Made by a program: the position numbers and the translations under genes | Notes under the pieces: generated by a model | Databases searched by the model: none | Seen by the model: only the letters and a program-made list of their open reading frames with translations | Told to the model about the DNA's origin: nothing | DNA from: Eutrophocola sp964629325 | GTDB lineage: Bacteria; Pseudomonadota; Gammaproteobacteria; Pseudomonadales; Pseudohongiellaceae | Direction of reading: 5' to 3' | NCBI GenBank assembly: GCA_964629325.1 | Contig: CAZVSC010000003.1 | Span: forward strand, 1 to 64,000 | DNA: 64,000 nucleotides | Part shown: positions 8,883-16,444 of the stretch, one piece after another | Layout of the letters: the number at the start of each line of letters is the position of its first letter | Numbering within the stretch: position 1 is the stretch's first letter

Positions 8883-9315
8883 ATTCACCTAAAGTGCGGC
8901 CTCGATGCTTCACAGGGTTACTGTGATTCACGGCATATGAAGTTCATACGGGCTTCATGTGGAGAAAGGTGGACGGGCTGACAGGTGATCCCATGTTCAG
9001 CCGCCAGGACCAATCGATCCTAAATGGATGTTGGTTGACCCCCAGAGACCGGCTTTGACTGCCTACTGAACTTGGAACGGGTTCAGAACACGTGGAAGCT
9101 CCCCGGCGCGTTATCTCGCGGCGGGCCTCAAAGGTTCAACCAGAGCCTGGCAAGACAGAGACAAGATGCAAGAAACAACGGGCAGGCCATGCAGGTCTGT
9201 GTCTGTTTTATGTGCCAATAATTCGGGGCCAGATACCTATTTCTATATTAAGAAATACATAGAGAAATAGGTATCTGACCCCATTAATCAGCGAAGCAAC
9301 AACGAGGACAGAACA
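8883..9315 (+). other. non-coding leader region upstream of ilvIH with several hairpins
   Basis: No convincing gene in 433 bases. Inverted repeats follow one another: CACAG/CTGTG at 8911-8925, ATGAAG/CTTCAT around 8937-8957, GGGCTGA/TCAGCC near 8975-9002, CTGAAC/GTTCAG near 9066-9086, and a large palindrome at 9225-9282. A ten-codon frame with three Cys codons runs from 9189 to 9221. Placed directly before ilvIH, the region could be a structured 5' leader or hold an independent small RNA. I do not recognise a known riboswitch or classical Ile/Leu/Val leader peptide in it. Confidence 0.4.
9225..9282. repeat. 20-base inverted repeat, REP/MITE-like
   Basis: Arms 9225-9244 and 9263-9282 are complementary over 20 bases with one mismatch, separated by an 18-base AT-rich centre. 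Each end carries GGGG(C/T)CAGATACC, resembling the GGGGTCAGA ends of palindromes often mobilised by REP-associated (IS200-type) transposases; that resemblance is from memory, not a search. It lies 33 bases before the ilvI start. Confidence 0.6.
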
Positions 9316-11043
9316 GTGGAAATGCTTTCCGGTGGAGACATGCTCATTCGTGCCCTGCACGATGAAGGCGTGGACCTGATATTCGGCTACCCCGGCGGTG
9401 CCGCCCTGCACATATACGATGCCATCTTCAACCAGGACAAGGTGGATCATGTGCTGGTGCGTCACGAACAGGCCGCCACCCATGCGGCCGATGGTTATGC
9501 CAGGTCAACAGGCAAACCCGGCGTTGTGCTCGTCACGTCAGGCCCCGGCGCCACCAATGCCATTACCGGCATTGCCACCGCCTTCATGGACTCCATCCCG
9601 ATGGTCGTGATCTCCGGCCAGGTCACACGTGACGCCATCGGCTCAGACGCCTTCCAGGAAACCGACATGATCGGCGTTTCCCGTCCCGTCGTGAAACACA
9701 GTTTCATGGTGCAGAAGGCAGAAGACATTCCCATGATCGTCAAACAGGCTTTCTTTATCGCCACGACTGGCCGTCCCGGTCCCGTGGTCATCGATGTGCC
9801 CAAGGATGTTACCGATCCGGGTGAGACATTCCCGTATGAATATCCGGAAACAGTCAGGATCCGCTCCTACAACCCGCCGACCAAGGGTCATTCCGGCCAG
9901 ATCAAGAAGGCTGTCGAAATCCTGATGAGCGCCAAAAAGCCGGTCATCTATTCCGGCGGCGGCGTGGTACTGGGTGACGGCGCCGAATTCCTGACCAAAC
10001 TGGCGCAGAAACTCGGTTACCCGGTGACCAATACCCTGATGGGGCTTGGCGCCTACCCTGCCACGGACAAGCAGTTCCTGGGCATGCTCGGCATGCACGG
10101 CACCTACGAAGCCAACATGGCCATGCACGAATCAGACGTTATCCTGGCGATCGGTGCGCGTTTCGATGACCGCGTCACCAATTCCGATGTCAGCAAGTTC
10201 TGTCCGGATGCCACCATCCTGCACGTGGATATCGATCCGGCATCCATTTCCAAGACCGTGACTGCCCATGTCCCTATCGTTGGCCCCGTTGCCCCGGTAC
10301 TCAAGGAAATGCTGGAGCAGGTGGAGGCCTCCAAGATCAAGCAGGACAAGGAAGCGCTGGCTGCCTGGTGGAAAAAGATCGATCACTGGCGTGAGCGCCA
10401 GTGCCTGGCCATCGCGCCGGGCGAGGGCGGCATCATCAAGCCGCAGCAGGTGGTTGAGGCCCTGTACAAGGCCACCAATGGCCAGGCCTATATCACGTCG
10501 GATGTCGGCCAGCACCAGATGTTCGCTGCACAGTATTACCACTTCGACCTCCCAAGGCGCTGGATCAATTCCGGCGGCCTCGGCACCATGGGCTTTGGCT
10601 TGCCAGCCGCCATGGGTGTTCAGCTGGCCTTTCCGGATGCCGTGGTTGCCTGTGTAACGGGCGAGGGCAGTATCCAGATGAATATTCAGGAATTGGCTAC
10701 CTGCAAGCAGTGCGCGCTGCCCATCAAGATCGTCAACCTGAACAACAAGGCGCTCGGCATGGTGAAGCAGTGGCAGGACATGCAGTATGGCGGCCGTCAT
10801 TCCGCCAGCACCTACGCCGATTCGCTGCCTGACTTTGTCGCCCTGGCGGAAGCCTATGGCCATAAAGGCGTGCGGATCGACAAACTGAGCGAGCTGGACG
10901 CCAAAATGGCTGAAGCCTTCGCCATGAAGGACGACCTGGTGTTCATCGACGTGTCAGTCGACCCCGACGAGCATGTTTACCCGATGGCGATTCGCGGCGG
11001 TTACATGAGTGAAATGTTTTTGAGCAAGACGGAGAGGACCTGA
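9316..11043 (+). CDS. ilvI: acetolactate synthase, large (catalytic) subunit
   Basis: Catalyses condensation of pyruvate with pyruvate or 2-oxobutyrate, the first common step of valine, leucine and isoleucine synthesis, using ThDP, Mg and FAD. 575 residues, normal for the biosynthetic type. The N-terminal ThDP-binding half has the catalytic glutamate in VLVRHEQAATHAADG. The C-terminal half has the ThDP/Mg motif VTGEGSIQMN, with Glu in place of the common Asp as also in Pseudomonas enzymes, then NNKALGMVKQWQDM. GTG 9316 is preferred because GAGGA lies 8 bases upstream; ATG 9322 is an alternative. The gene is followed after 2 bases by ilvH, its regulatory subunit, so they form an operon. Confidence 0.95.
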   Translation: MEMLSGGDMLIRALHDEGVDLIFGYPGGAALHIYDAIFNQDKVDHVLVRHEQAATHAADGYARSTGKPGVVLVTSGPGATNAITGIATAFMDSIPMVVISGQVTRDAIGSDAFQETDMIGVSRPVVKHSFMVQKAEDIPMIVKQAFFIATTGRPGPVVIDVPKDVTDPGETFPYEYPETVRIRSYNPPTKGHSGQIKKAVEILMSAKKPVIYSGGGVVLGDGAEFLTKLAQKLGYPVTNTLMGLGAYPATDKQFLGMLGMHGTYEANMAMHESDVILAIGARFDDRVTNSDVSKFCPDATILHVDIDPASISKTVTAHVPIVGPVAPVLKEMLEQVEASKIKQDKEALAAWWKKIDHWRERQCLAIAPGEGGIIKPQQVVEALYKATNGQAYITSDVGQHQMFAAQYYHFDLPRRWINSGGLGTMGFGLPAAMGVQLAFPDAVVACVTGEGSIQMNIQELATCKQCALPIKIVNLNNKALGMVKQWQDMQYGGRHSASTYADSLPDFVALAEAYGHKGVRIDKLSELDAKMAEAFAMKDDLVFIDVSVDPDEHVYPMAIRGGYMSEMFLSKTERT

Positions 11044-11045
11044 TC

Positions 11046-11537
11046 ATGAGACGCATCGTATCTGTACTGATGGAAAACCAGCCGGGTGCCCTGTCTCGAG
11101 TCGTCGGCCTGTTCTCCCAGCGCAACTATAATATCAACTCACTGACCGTGGCGCCGACAGAGGATCCGACACTGTCGCGCCTGACGCTGACCACTATCGG
11201 CGACGACCGCAAGATCGAGCAGATCATCAAGCACCTGAACAAGATCGTGGACGTGGCGAAACTTGTGGACCTTACCGAGGGCAGTCACATCGAAAGGGAA
11301 CTGATGCTGATCAAGGTCAAGGCGACCGGCGCCCAGCGCGCCGAGGTCAAGCGTGTGGCGGATATCTTCCGCGGTGACGTGGTGGACGTGACTCCGACCA
11401 TGTACACCATCCAGCTCACCGGCACCAGCGAGAAACTGGACGGGTTCATACAGGCTCTTCAAGGTACAACAATCCTCGAAGTCGCCAGAACTGGCGTGTC
11501 AGGTGTGGCACGGGGTGAGAAAGTCCTCAGCCTGTAA
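11046..11537 (+). CDS. ilvH: acetolactate synthase, small (regulatory) subunit
   Basis: 163 residues, full length for the IlvH/IlvN family. It binds the large subunit, raises its activity and gives feedback inhibition by valine. The N-terminal ACT domain is clear: RRIVSVLMENQPGALSRVVGLFSQRNYNINSL in pieces such as ENQPGALSRVVGLF and RNYNINSLTV. The C-terminal ACT-like half follows with ELMLIKVKA and TPTMYTIQLTGTSEKLDGF. The gene begins 2 bases after ilvI stops, so translation is probably coupled. A strong bidirectional terminator lies 15 bases after the stop. Confidence 0.95.
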   Translation: MRRIVSVLMENQPGALSRVVGLFSQRNYNINSLTVAPTEDPTLSRLTLTTIGDDRKIEQIIKHLNKIVDVAKLVDLTEGSHIERELMLIKVKATGAQRAEVKRVADIFRGDVVDVTPTMYTIQLTGTSEKLDGFIQALQGTTILEVARTGVSGVARGEKVLSL

Positions 11538-11551
11538 TAACAGCAAGCAAA

Positions 11552-11577
11552 AAAAAACCGGGCATTGCCCGGTTTTT
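11552..11577. terminator. bidirectional rho-independent terminator between ilvH and ilvC
   Basis: A run of A, the stem CCGGGC / GCCCGG with a short loop, and a run of T. A- and T-runs on both sides let it work for ilvIH on the plus strand and for ilvC on the minus strand, whose ends it separates. Confidence 0.9.
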
Positions 11578-11594
11578 TATTGCCTGGAGAAGCG

Positions 11595-13067
11595 TTAAAC
11601 CACTTTTTTCATTGCTGTCATGTAACCACGCAGCTTGCGGCCAACGGCTTCGATCGGGTGGTTGCGGATGGCGGCATTGACCTCGATAAGCTCGCGGTCG
11701 TCCACGCCATTGTCTTTCACCTTGAGGCCGGCACCGATGATGTCGGTATCCACGCCCTTCATGAAACCTTCCAGCATGGGCACGGCAGCGTTGGCGAAAA
11801 GGTAGCAGCCATATTCGGCGGTGTCCGAGATCACCTTGTTCATCTCGTACAGTTTCTTGCGACCGATGAGATTGGCGATCAGCGGTACTTCGTGCAGGGA
11901 TTCGTAATAGGCCGATTCCGCGATAACACCCGCCGCAGTGAGGGTTTCGAAACACAGCTCGACGCCGGCCTTGATCATGGCCGCCATCAGGATGCCGTGA
12001 TCGTAGTATTCCTGTTCACTGATCTCGGGTGCACCGTCGACAGAGGACTTCTCGAATGCGGTCTGGCCGGTTTCCTCGCGCCAGCCCAGCAATTTGGCGT
12101 CGTTGTTCGCCCAGTCCTCCATCATGCCGGCAGAGAAGTTGCCTTCCATGATGTCGTCCATGTGTTTTTCGAACAGGGGCCGCAGGATGTCTTTCAGTTC
12201 TTCGCTGACCCGGAAGGCCTTGATCTTGGCAGGGTTGGACAGGCGGTCCATCATGTTGGTAATGCCGCCTTGTTTGAGGCCTTCGGAAACGGTTTCCCAG
12301 CCATGCTGGATCAGTTTGGAGGCGTAGGCGGGAGCGATGCCTTTTTCCACCATCTTCTCGAAGCCCAGGATGGAGCCTGTCTGCAGCATGCCGCAGAGTA
12401 TGGTCTGTTCGCCCATCAGGTCGGATTTCACTTCGGCAATGAAGGAGGATTCCAGCACGCCCGCGCGGTGACCGCCGGTAGCGGCCGCGTAGGCCTTGGC
12501 GATTTCCAGGCCATCGCCGTCGGGATCGTTCTCACGGTGTACCGCGATCAGGGTGGGAACGCCGAAACCACGCTTGTATTCCTCACGGACCTCGGTGCCG
12601 GGACATTTCGGTGCAACCATGACAACGGTGATGTCTTTCCGGACCTGCATGCCTTCCTCGACGATATTGAAACCGTGGGAGTAGGCGAGGCATGCGCCTT
12701 TCTTCATCAGCGGCATGACCTGCTCGATAACGCCGGTATGCTGTTTATCCGGGGTCAGGTTCAGTACCAGGTCGGCGGTTGGAATCAGGTCTTCGAAGGT
12801 GCCGACATTAAAGCTGTTCTCGGTGGCATTGACCCAGGATTGGCGCTTTTCCTTGATGGCGGCCGCACGCAGGGCGTAGGAAATATCCAGGCCGCTGTCG
12901 CGCATGTTCAGTCCCTGATTCAGGCCCTGGGCGCCGCAGCCCAGGATAACGACTTTCTTGCCCTTGAGTTTGTCGACACCGCCCGCGAATTCAGCTGAAT
13001 CCATGAAACGACATTTCCCGAGCTCTTCCAGCTGTAAACGCAGGGGAAGAGTGTTGAAATAATTCAT
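11595..13067 (-). CDS. ilvC: ketol-acid reductoisomerase, class II (long form)
   Basis: Isomerises and reduces acetolactate or acetohydroxybutyrate with NADPH and Mg, the second step of Ile/Val synthesis. 490 residues, matching the long E. coli-type class II enzyme rather than the roughly 338-residue class I form of Pseudomonas. The Rossmann motif is VVILGCGAQGLNQGLNMRDSG near residues 36-56; the metal-binding acidic residues follow in the two knotted C-terminal domains (for example ESSFIAEVKSDLMGEQTILCG). It is convergent with ilvIH and divergent from pssA, whereas pseudomonads carry ilvIH-ilvC-pssA in one direction. Transcription probably starts at the promoter candidate at 13113-13141. Confidence 0.95.
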   Translation of the reverse strand: MNYFNTLPLRLQLEELGKCRFMDSAEFAGGVDKLKGKKVVILGCGAQGLNQGLNMRDSGLDISYALRAAAIKEKRQSWVNATENSFNVGTFEDLIPTADLVLNLTPDKQHTGVIEQVMPLMKKGACLAYSHGFNIVEEGMQVRKDITVVMVAPKCPGTEVREEYKRGFGVPTLIAVHRENDPDGDGLEIAKAYAAATGGHRAGVLESSFIAEVKSDLMGEQTILCGMLQTGSILGFEKMVEKGIAPAYASKLIQHGWETVSEGLKQGGITNMMDRLSNPAKIKAFRVSEELKDILRPLFEKHMDDIMEGNFSAGMMEDWANNDAKLLGWREETGQTAFEKSSVDGAPEISEQEYYDHGILMAAMIKAGVELCFETLTAAGVIAESAYYESLHEVPLIANLIGRKKLYEMNKVISDTAEYGCYLFANAAVPMLEGFMKGVDTDIIGAGLKVKDNGVDDRELIEVNAAIRNHPIEAVGRKLRGYMTAMKKVV

Positions 13068-13112
13068 TTTTACTCCGAAAGGTCCACTGTTTCGGCCGCT
13101 TAATGGCCGGGT

Positions 13113-13141
13113 TGATTAATCAGGGCGGCAATATTAGTCAA
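13113..13141 (-). promoter_or_regulatory. candidate sigma-70 promoter of ilvC
   Basis: On the minus strand, TTGACT (13141-13136) and TAATCA (13118-13113) are separated by 17 bases, about 45 bases upstream of the ilvC start. The -35 is good and the -10 is moderate. Confidence 0.45.
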
Positions 13142-13278
13142 AAATGCCTTTTGGGTCTAATTTATCTAGACGCTCAACGTCGTTTATTGGGCGCTTCCAG
13201 CGTGGGTGGGGCTTGGCGATCTGCAGGACTACCCCAGTGCGCTGTCCTGAATGGGCAGAATTCACCTGATTATGGGCG

Positions 13279-13284
13279 TATAAT
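13279..13284 (+). promoter_or_regulatory. candidate -10 box upstream of pssA
   Basis: A perfect TATAAT lies 36 bases before the pssA ATG in the divergent ilvC-pssA spacer. No good -35 hexamer is visible at standard spacing. Confidence 0.35.
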
Positions 13285-13320
13285 CGCCGACCTGGCCCTA
13301 CTTCCAGGACATTCAGCGCC

Positions 13321-14250
13321 ATGAGCGACGAACACGAGAACACACAACAGCAGGAAGGCATCGAGTCTGGTGAATCCATCCTGCTGATTGATGATCACGA
13401 AGAAGAGGTATCGGAGGACGGCCGCAAGGTCCGCCGCCGCGGCATTTACCTGTTGCCGAACCTGCTCACCACCGGAGCCATGTTTGCCGGCTTCTATGCC
13501 GTCATCGCCGGCATGGGCGGTGATTTCCGCCATGCCTGTGTCGCCATCATCGTGGCCATGTTCCTGGACGGTCTCGACGGCCGTGTTGCCCGGCTCACCA
13601 ATACCCAGAGCGCCTTTGGCGCCCAGTACGATTCACTGTCAGACCTGCTGGCTTTCGGTGTGGCCCCCGCCCTTATCTGTTTCAGCTGGGCCCTGTCCAC
13701 CTTGGGCAAGGCTGGCTGGACGGTCTGCTTTATTTATGTCGCCTGTGCAGCACTGCGGCTGGCCCGCTTCAACGTTCAACTCGGCACCCAGGACAAGCGC
13801 TTTTTTGTCGGCCTCGCCAGCCCCTCTGCTGCCGGCCTGGTGGTGTTCATGGTGTGGGCGCTTTATGAAAACCAGGTGGATCCCACCGGCTTTGTCGCTC
13901 TCCTGGCAGCATTCGTGACCTTTACAGCGGGAGCCCTGATGGTGCTCAACATTCGCTACTACAGTTTCAAGGACCTGGACATGAAAAACCGGGTACCGTT
14001 CATCGCCATGATCCTGGTGGTGCTGGTATTCGTTATCGTGTCATGGGATCCGCCCATTGTGCTGTTCAGCATGGCCATCATGTACGCGCTGTCTGGCCCT
14101 GCCATGGCGCTGTATGTGCGCCGGGCAAAATGGCTCAAAGCCGCACGCCTGGATGCACTGACACGTCATAATGCAGCCAACAGTGAAGAGGTGCATGCCG
14201 AACCGGATTTACCCTCACCGGGCCAGGTGGAAAAAGAAAGGCAGCAATAG
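13321..14250 (+). CDS. pssA: CDP-diacylglycerol--serine O-phosphatidyltransferase
   Basis: Makes phosphatidylserine from CDP-diacylglycerol and serine in the inner membrane, the route to phosphatidylethanolamine. 309 residues. The CDP-alcohol phosphotransferase signature D-x2-DG-x2-AR-x8-G-x3-D-x3-D is present: DGLDGRVAR then GAQYDSLSD near residues 81-104. About eight hydrophobic helices follow. The acidic N-terminal 45 residues and hydrophilic tail are typical of the membrane-integral type II enzyme, not the soluble E. coli PssA. In Pseudomonas pssA likewise sits between ilvC and msrP, which supports the assignment. Confidence 0.93.
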   Translation: MSDEHENTQQQEGIESGESILLIDDHEEEVSEDGRKVRRRGIYLLPNLLTTGAMFAGFYAVIAGMGGDFRHACVAIIVAMFLDGLDGRVARLTNTQSAFGAQYDSLSDLLAFGVAPALICFSWALSTLGKAGWTVCFIYVACAALRLARFNVQLGTQDKRFFVGLASPSAAGLVVFMVWALYENQVDPTGFVALLAAFVTFTAGALMVLNIRYYSFKDLDMKNRVPFIAMILVVLVFVIVSWDPPIVLFSMAIMYALSGPAMALYVRRAKWLKAARLDALTRHNAANSEEVHAEPDLPSPGQVEKERQQ

Positions 14251-14328
14251 GGAAATTTCCGGCCAGATTCAGGGTCACAGTCAGTAACAGTCATTCGTTC
14301 AGTATTTTATCCAGAAGGGACCAACACG

Positions 14329-15369
14329 ATGCTCATCAAAACACGCAAGGAAATCCCCTCTTCAGAGATCACGCCGGAGTCGGTGTACAAGGCTCGCCGC
14401 CAGTTCCTGAAAACCGGCGCCAATGTGGCTCTCGGTGCCGCGGGCGCCAGCCTGCTGTCACCCACCGCCAGTGCCCAGGTAGGGGATTCCCTGTTTGCAC
14501 GCGCCCCAGCCGATATCAACCTGGCCTCCAGGCCCGACTGGCTTGTGCAGCAAGTGGCGGCAAGGAAAGATGCGCCGGCAACCGGTTCCTTCAATACCGA
14601 CGAAGAATTGACGCCGTTCTCCGATGTCACCACGTACAACAATTTCTACGAGTTCGGCACCGGCAAGGAAGACCCCTCCAATAACGCCAGTGAATTCCGC
14701 ATCGATCCGTGGTCCGTGGAAGTGGCCGGGGAGTGTGCCAAGCCCGGCACCTACAACCTGGAAGACGTACTGAAGCCGCATACCTTCGAGGAGCGTGTCT
14801 ACCGCCTGCGCTGCGTCGAAGCCTGGTCCATGGTCATTCCCTGGATCGGTATTCCCATGAAGGACCTGCTGTCCCGTTTCGAGCCCAATGGCAACGCGCA
14901 ATTCGTCAAGTTCACCACCCTGGTCGACCGCGACCAGTTCCCGGCCCAGCGCTCACGCTTTGCCACCATCGACTGGCCCTACCAGGAGGGGCTGCGCATG
15001 GACGAAGCCATGCACCCGCTGACCCTGATGGCAACCGGCCTGTACGATGACGTCCTGCCGGCCCAGAACGGCGCGCCATTGCGCCTCGTTGTCCCCTGGA
15101 AGTACGGTTTCAAGAGCATCAAGTCCATCGTGAAGATCGAGTTCACCCGCGACATGCCGAACAACACCTGGAACGATCTGCAGCCTCGCGAATATGGTTT
15201 CTATGCCAACGTGAACCCGAATGTCAGTCACCCGCGCTGGAGCCAGGCCAGTGAAAGGCGCCTGCCGTCCAGCCTGTTCATGCCGCGGCGCATCGATACC
15301 ATGATGTTCAACGGATACGAAGAGGTTGCGAGCCTGTATGCGGGGATGGACCTTCGGACTAACTACTGA
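14329..15369 (+). CDS. msrP: protein-methionine-sulfoxide reductase, catalytic subunit
   Basis: Periplasmic molybdopterin enzyme that reduces methionine sulfoxide in envelope proteins. 346 residues. The Tat signal is clear: ARRQFLKTGANVALGAAG, residues about 23-40, with cleavage near TASAQ. The molybdenum-ligating cysteine is in YRLRCVEAWSMVIPW near residue 163. The sulfite-oxidase-fold core ends with SIVKIEFTRDMP and a C-terminal MFNGYEEVASLY. It receives electrons from the membrane heme protein MsrQ, encoded 173 bases downstream. The intervening spacer contains A/T-rich GATAAAG repeats that could form a hairpin, so msrQ expression may be modulated separately. Confidence 0.93.
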   Translation: MLIKTRKEIPSSEITPESVYKARRQFLKTGANVALGAAGASLLSPTASAQVGDSLFARAPADINLASRPDWLVQQVAARKDAPATGSFNTDEELTPFSDVTTYNNFYEFGTGKEDPSNNASEFRIDPWSVEVAGECAKPGTYNLEDVLKPHTFEERVYRLRCVEAWSMVIPWIGIPMKDLLSRFEPNGNAQFVKFTTLVDRDQFPAQRSRFATIDWPYQEGLRMDEAMHPLTLMATGLYDDVLPAQNGAPLRLVVPWKYGFKSIKSIVKIEFTRDMPNNTWNDLQPREYGFYANVNPNVSHPRWSQASERRLPSSLFMPRRIDTMMFNGYEEVASLYAGMDLRTNY

Positions 15370-15374
15370 AGACC

Positions 15375-15535
15375 GATAAAGGGATAAAGGGATAAAGAGA
15401 TAAAACGATACAGCGTAAACAAAGCAGGAATTGTGAGTAGTATGGTTATTGTGATTATTCGAGTTCTCCTTTTTTCCAAAAGAACAGTTGCAAGAATGAC
15501 ATACGCTTTATCCCTTTATCGTTTTATCCCTTTTT
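15375..15535. repeat. GATAAAG repeats and inverted counterpart in the msrP-msrQ spacer
   Basis: 15375-15410 contains four GATAAA units with 7-9-base spacing; 15506-15535 carries the inverted words CTTTATCCCTTTATC and TTTATCCC. The two blocks can pair over at least 12 bases, giving a long hairpin between two genes that are usually co-transcribed. Confidence 0.6.
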
Positions 15536-15542
15536 CGACATC

Positions 15543-16178
15543 GTGAAGTTTCTGGTCAAACCCGCCGTATTCCTGCTTTGCCTCCTCCCCGCCGCGTGGC
15601 TGATCTACGGCGTCTACCTTGCCTTCAGCGGCGGAGAAAATCTGCTTGGGCCTGATCCGGCGCAGTTCCTGTCGCTGCAGACCGGGGAATGGGCGATCCG
15701 CCTGCTGATTGCGTCACTCGCCATCACGCCGCTGCGCTACCTGCTTAACATGCCCTCGCTGTTCCGCTTCCGTCGCATGATCGGCCTGTATGCCTATTTC
15801 TATGTCTTCCTGCACCTGATCGTATTCCTGTGGTTCCTGCTGGGCTGGGATTTTTCCGCGGTCGGGCGCGAAATCAGCGAAAGACCATACATCACCATCG
15901 GTTTCGCCGCGTTCGTGCTGCTGACTCCGCTGGCAGCGACATCCTTCAATGCCGCGCAGCGCAAGCTGGGCCGCAACTGGAAGCGCCTGCACCGCCTGAG
16001 CTATGCGTGCGCGATCCTGGCCTGCATGCACGTGATCTGGATCGTGCGCTCGAGCTACTTCGATGCGGTGTTGTACGGGGGGCTGACGCTGGTGTTTCTG
16101 GGATACCGGGTCCTGCGCAAATACAGTGTGGCGGTGCAGAGATTCACGTTTTTCCCACCAAAACAACGAGCTGCCTAA
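15543..16178 (+). CDS. msrQ: protein-methionine-sulfoxide reductase, heme-binding membrane subunit
   Basis: Inner-membrane b-type cytochrome that passes quinone-derived electrons to MsrP. 211 residues with about six membrane helices (for example FLLCLLPAAWLIYGVYLAF and GLYAYFYVFLHLIVFLWFLL, shown in parts). Candidate heme-ligating histidines are in YVFLHLIVF and in the later WKRLHRLSYACAILACMHVIWI. GTG 15543 is the start, giving an N-terminus that begins directly with the first helix. It belongs with msrP upstream; no other gene shares its transcription unit, since a tRNA promoter begins 6 bases after its stop. Confidence 0.92.
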   Translation: MKFLVKPAVFLLCLLPAAWLIYGVYLAFSGGENLLGPDPAQFLSLQTGEWAIRLLIASLAITPLRYLLNMPSLFRFRRMIGLYAYFYVFLHLIVFLWFLLGWDFSAVGREISERPYITIGFAAFVLLTPLAATSFNAAQRKLGRNWKRLHRLSYACAILACMHVIWIVRSSYFDAVLYGGLTLVFLGYRVLRKYSVAVQRFTFFPPKQRAA

Positions 16179-16183
16179 AGCCC

Positions 16184-16211
16184 TTGTCTGGCAAGGCGTA
16201 ATCAGTATAAT
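16184..16211 (+). promoter_or_regulatory. promoter of tRNA-Ile
   Basis: TTGTCT (16184-16189), a 16-base spacer, and TATAAT (16206-16211), 40 bases before the tRNA 5' end. GC-rich bases follow the -10 (TGCGCGTTC), like the discriminator of growth-rate regulated stable RNA promoters. Confidence 0.55.
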
Positions 16212-16250
16212 GCGCGTTCTCTTTTTCTAGAGATTCCTTTCAGGAAATTT

Positions 16251-16327
<77 letters not shown>

Positions 16328-16335
16328 AATTTCCT

Positions 16336-16432
16336 GTACCCCTAGCTCAGGTGGTGATTTAGAGCGCACCCCACGTCGTTATAAAGAGCAGGGTGAGGTC
16401 GGTCCCCTGTTCGAGTCCACCCAGTCCCACCA
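16336..16432 (+). pseudogene. degenerate tRNA-Ile copy with loop insertions
   Basis: A 97-base near-copy of the preceding tRNA. The D stem (GCTC/GAGC) and anticodon stem (CACCC/GGGTG) survive, but the D loop is 4 bases longer. The anticodon loop is 19 bases long instead of 7 and has lost the GAT anticodon. The 5' side of the T stem is disrupted by CCCCT, and the 5' acceptor strand (GTACCCC) no longer pairs with the preserved CAGTCCC. The last 23 bases, from TTCGAGT to CCA, equal the functional tRNA. Best read as a tRNA pseudogene or a remnant of integration at the tRNA 3' end; a sequencing artefact is also possible. Confidence 0.7.
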
Positions 16433-16444
16433 ATTTTTGTCCTG

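Noticed and set aside
8883..9315. 6S RNA or tRNA-like RNA in the ilvIH leader
   Set aside because: A short stretch (TGAACTTGGAACGGGTTCAG) resembles part of 6S RNA, but the closing stem and central bubble sequences are not recognisable.
11565..12998. Long open frame on the plus strand, 477 codons, opposite ilvC
   Set aside because: It is the antisense shadow of ilvC; it has His/Val/Phe-biased low-complexity composition and no recognisable motif, while the minus strand encodes a clear KARI.
13103..13324. 73-codon plus-strand frame in the ilvC-pssA spacer
   Set aside because: It overlaps the pssA start and the promoter candidates; no ribosome-binding site and no conserved motif visible.
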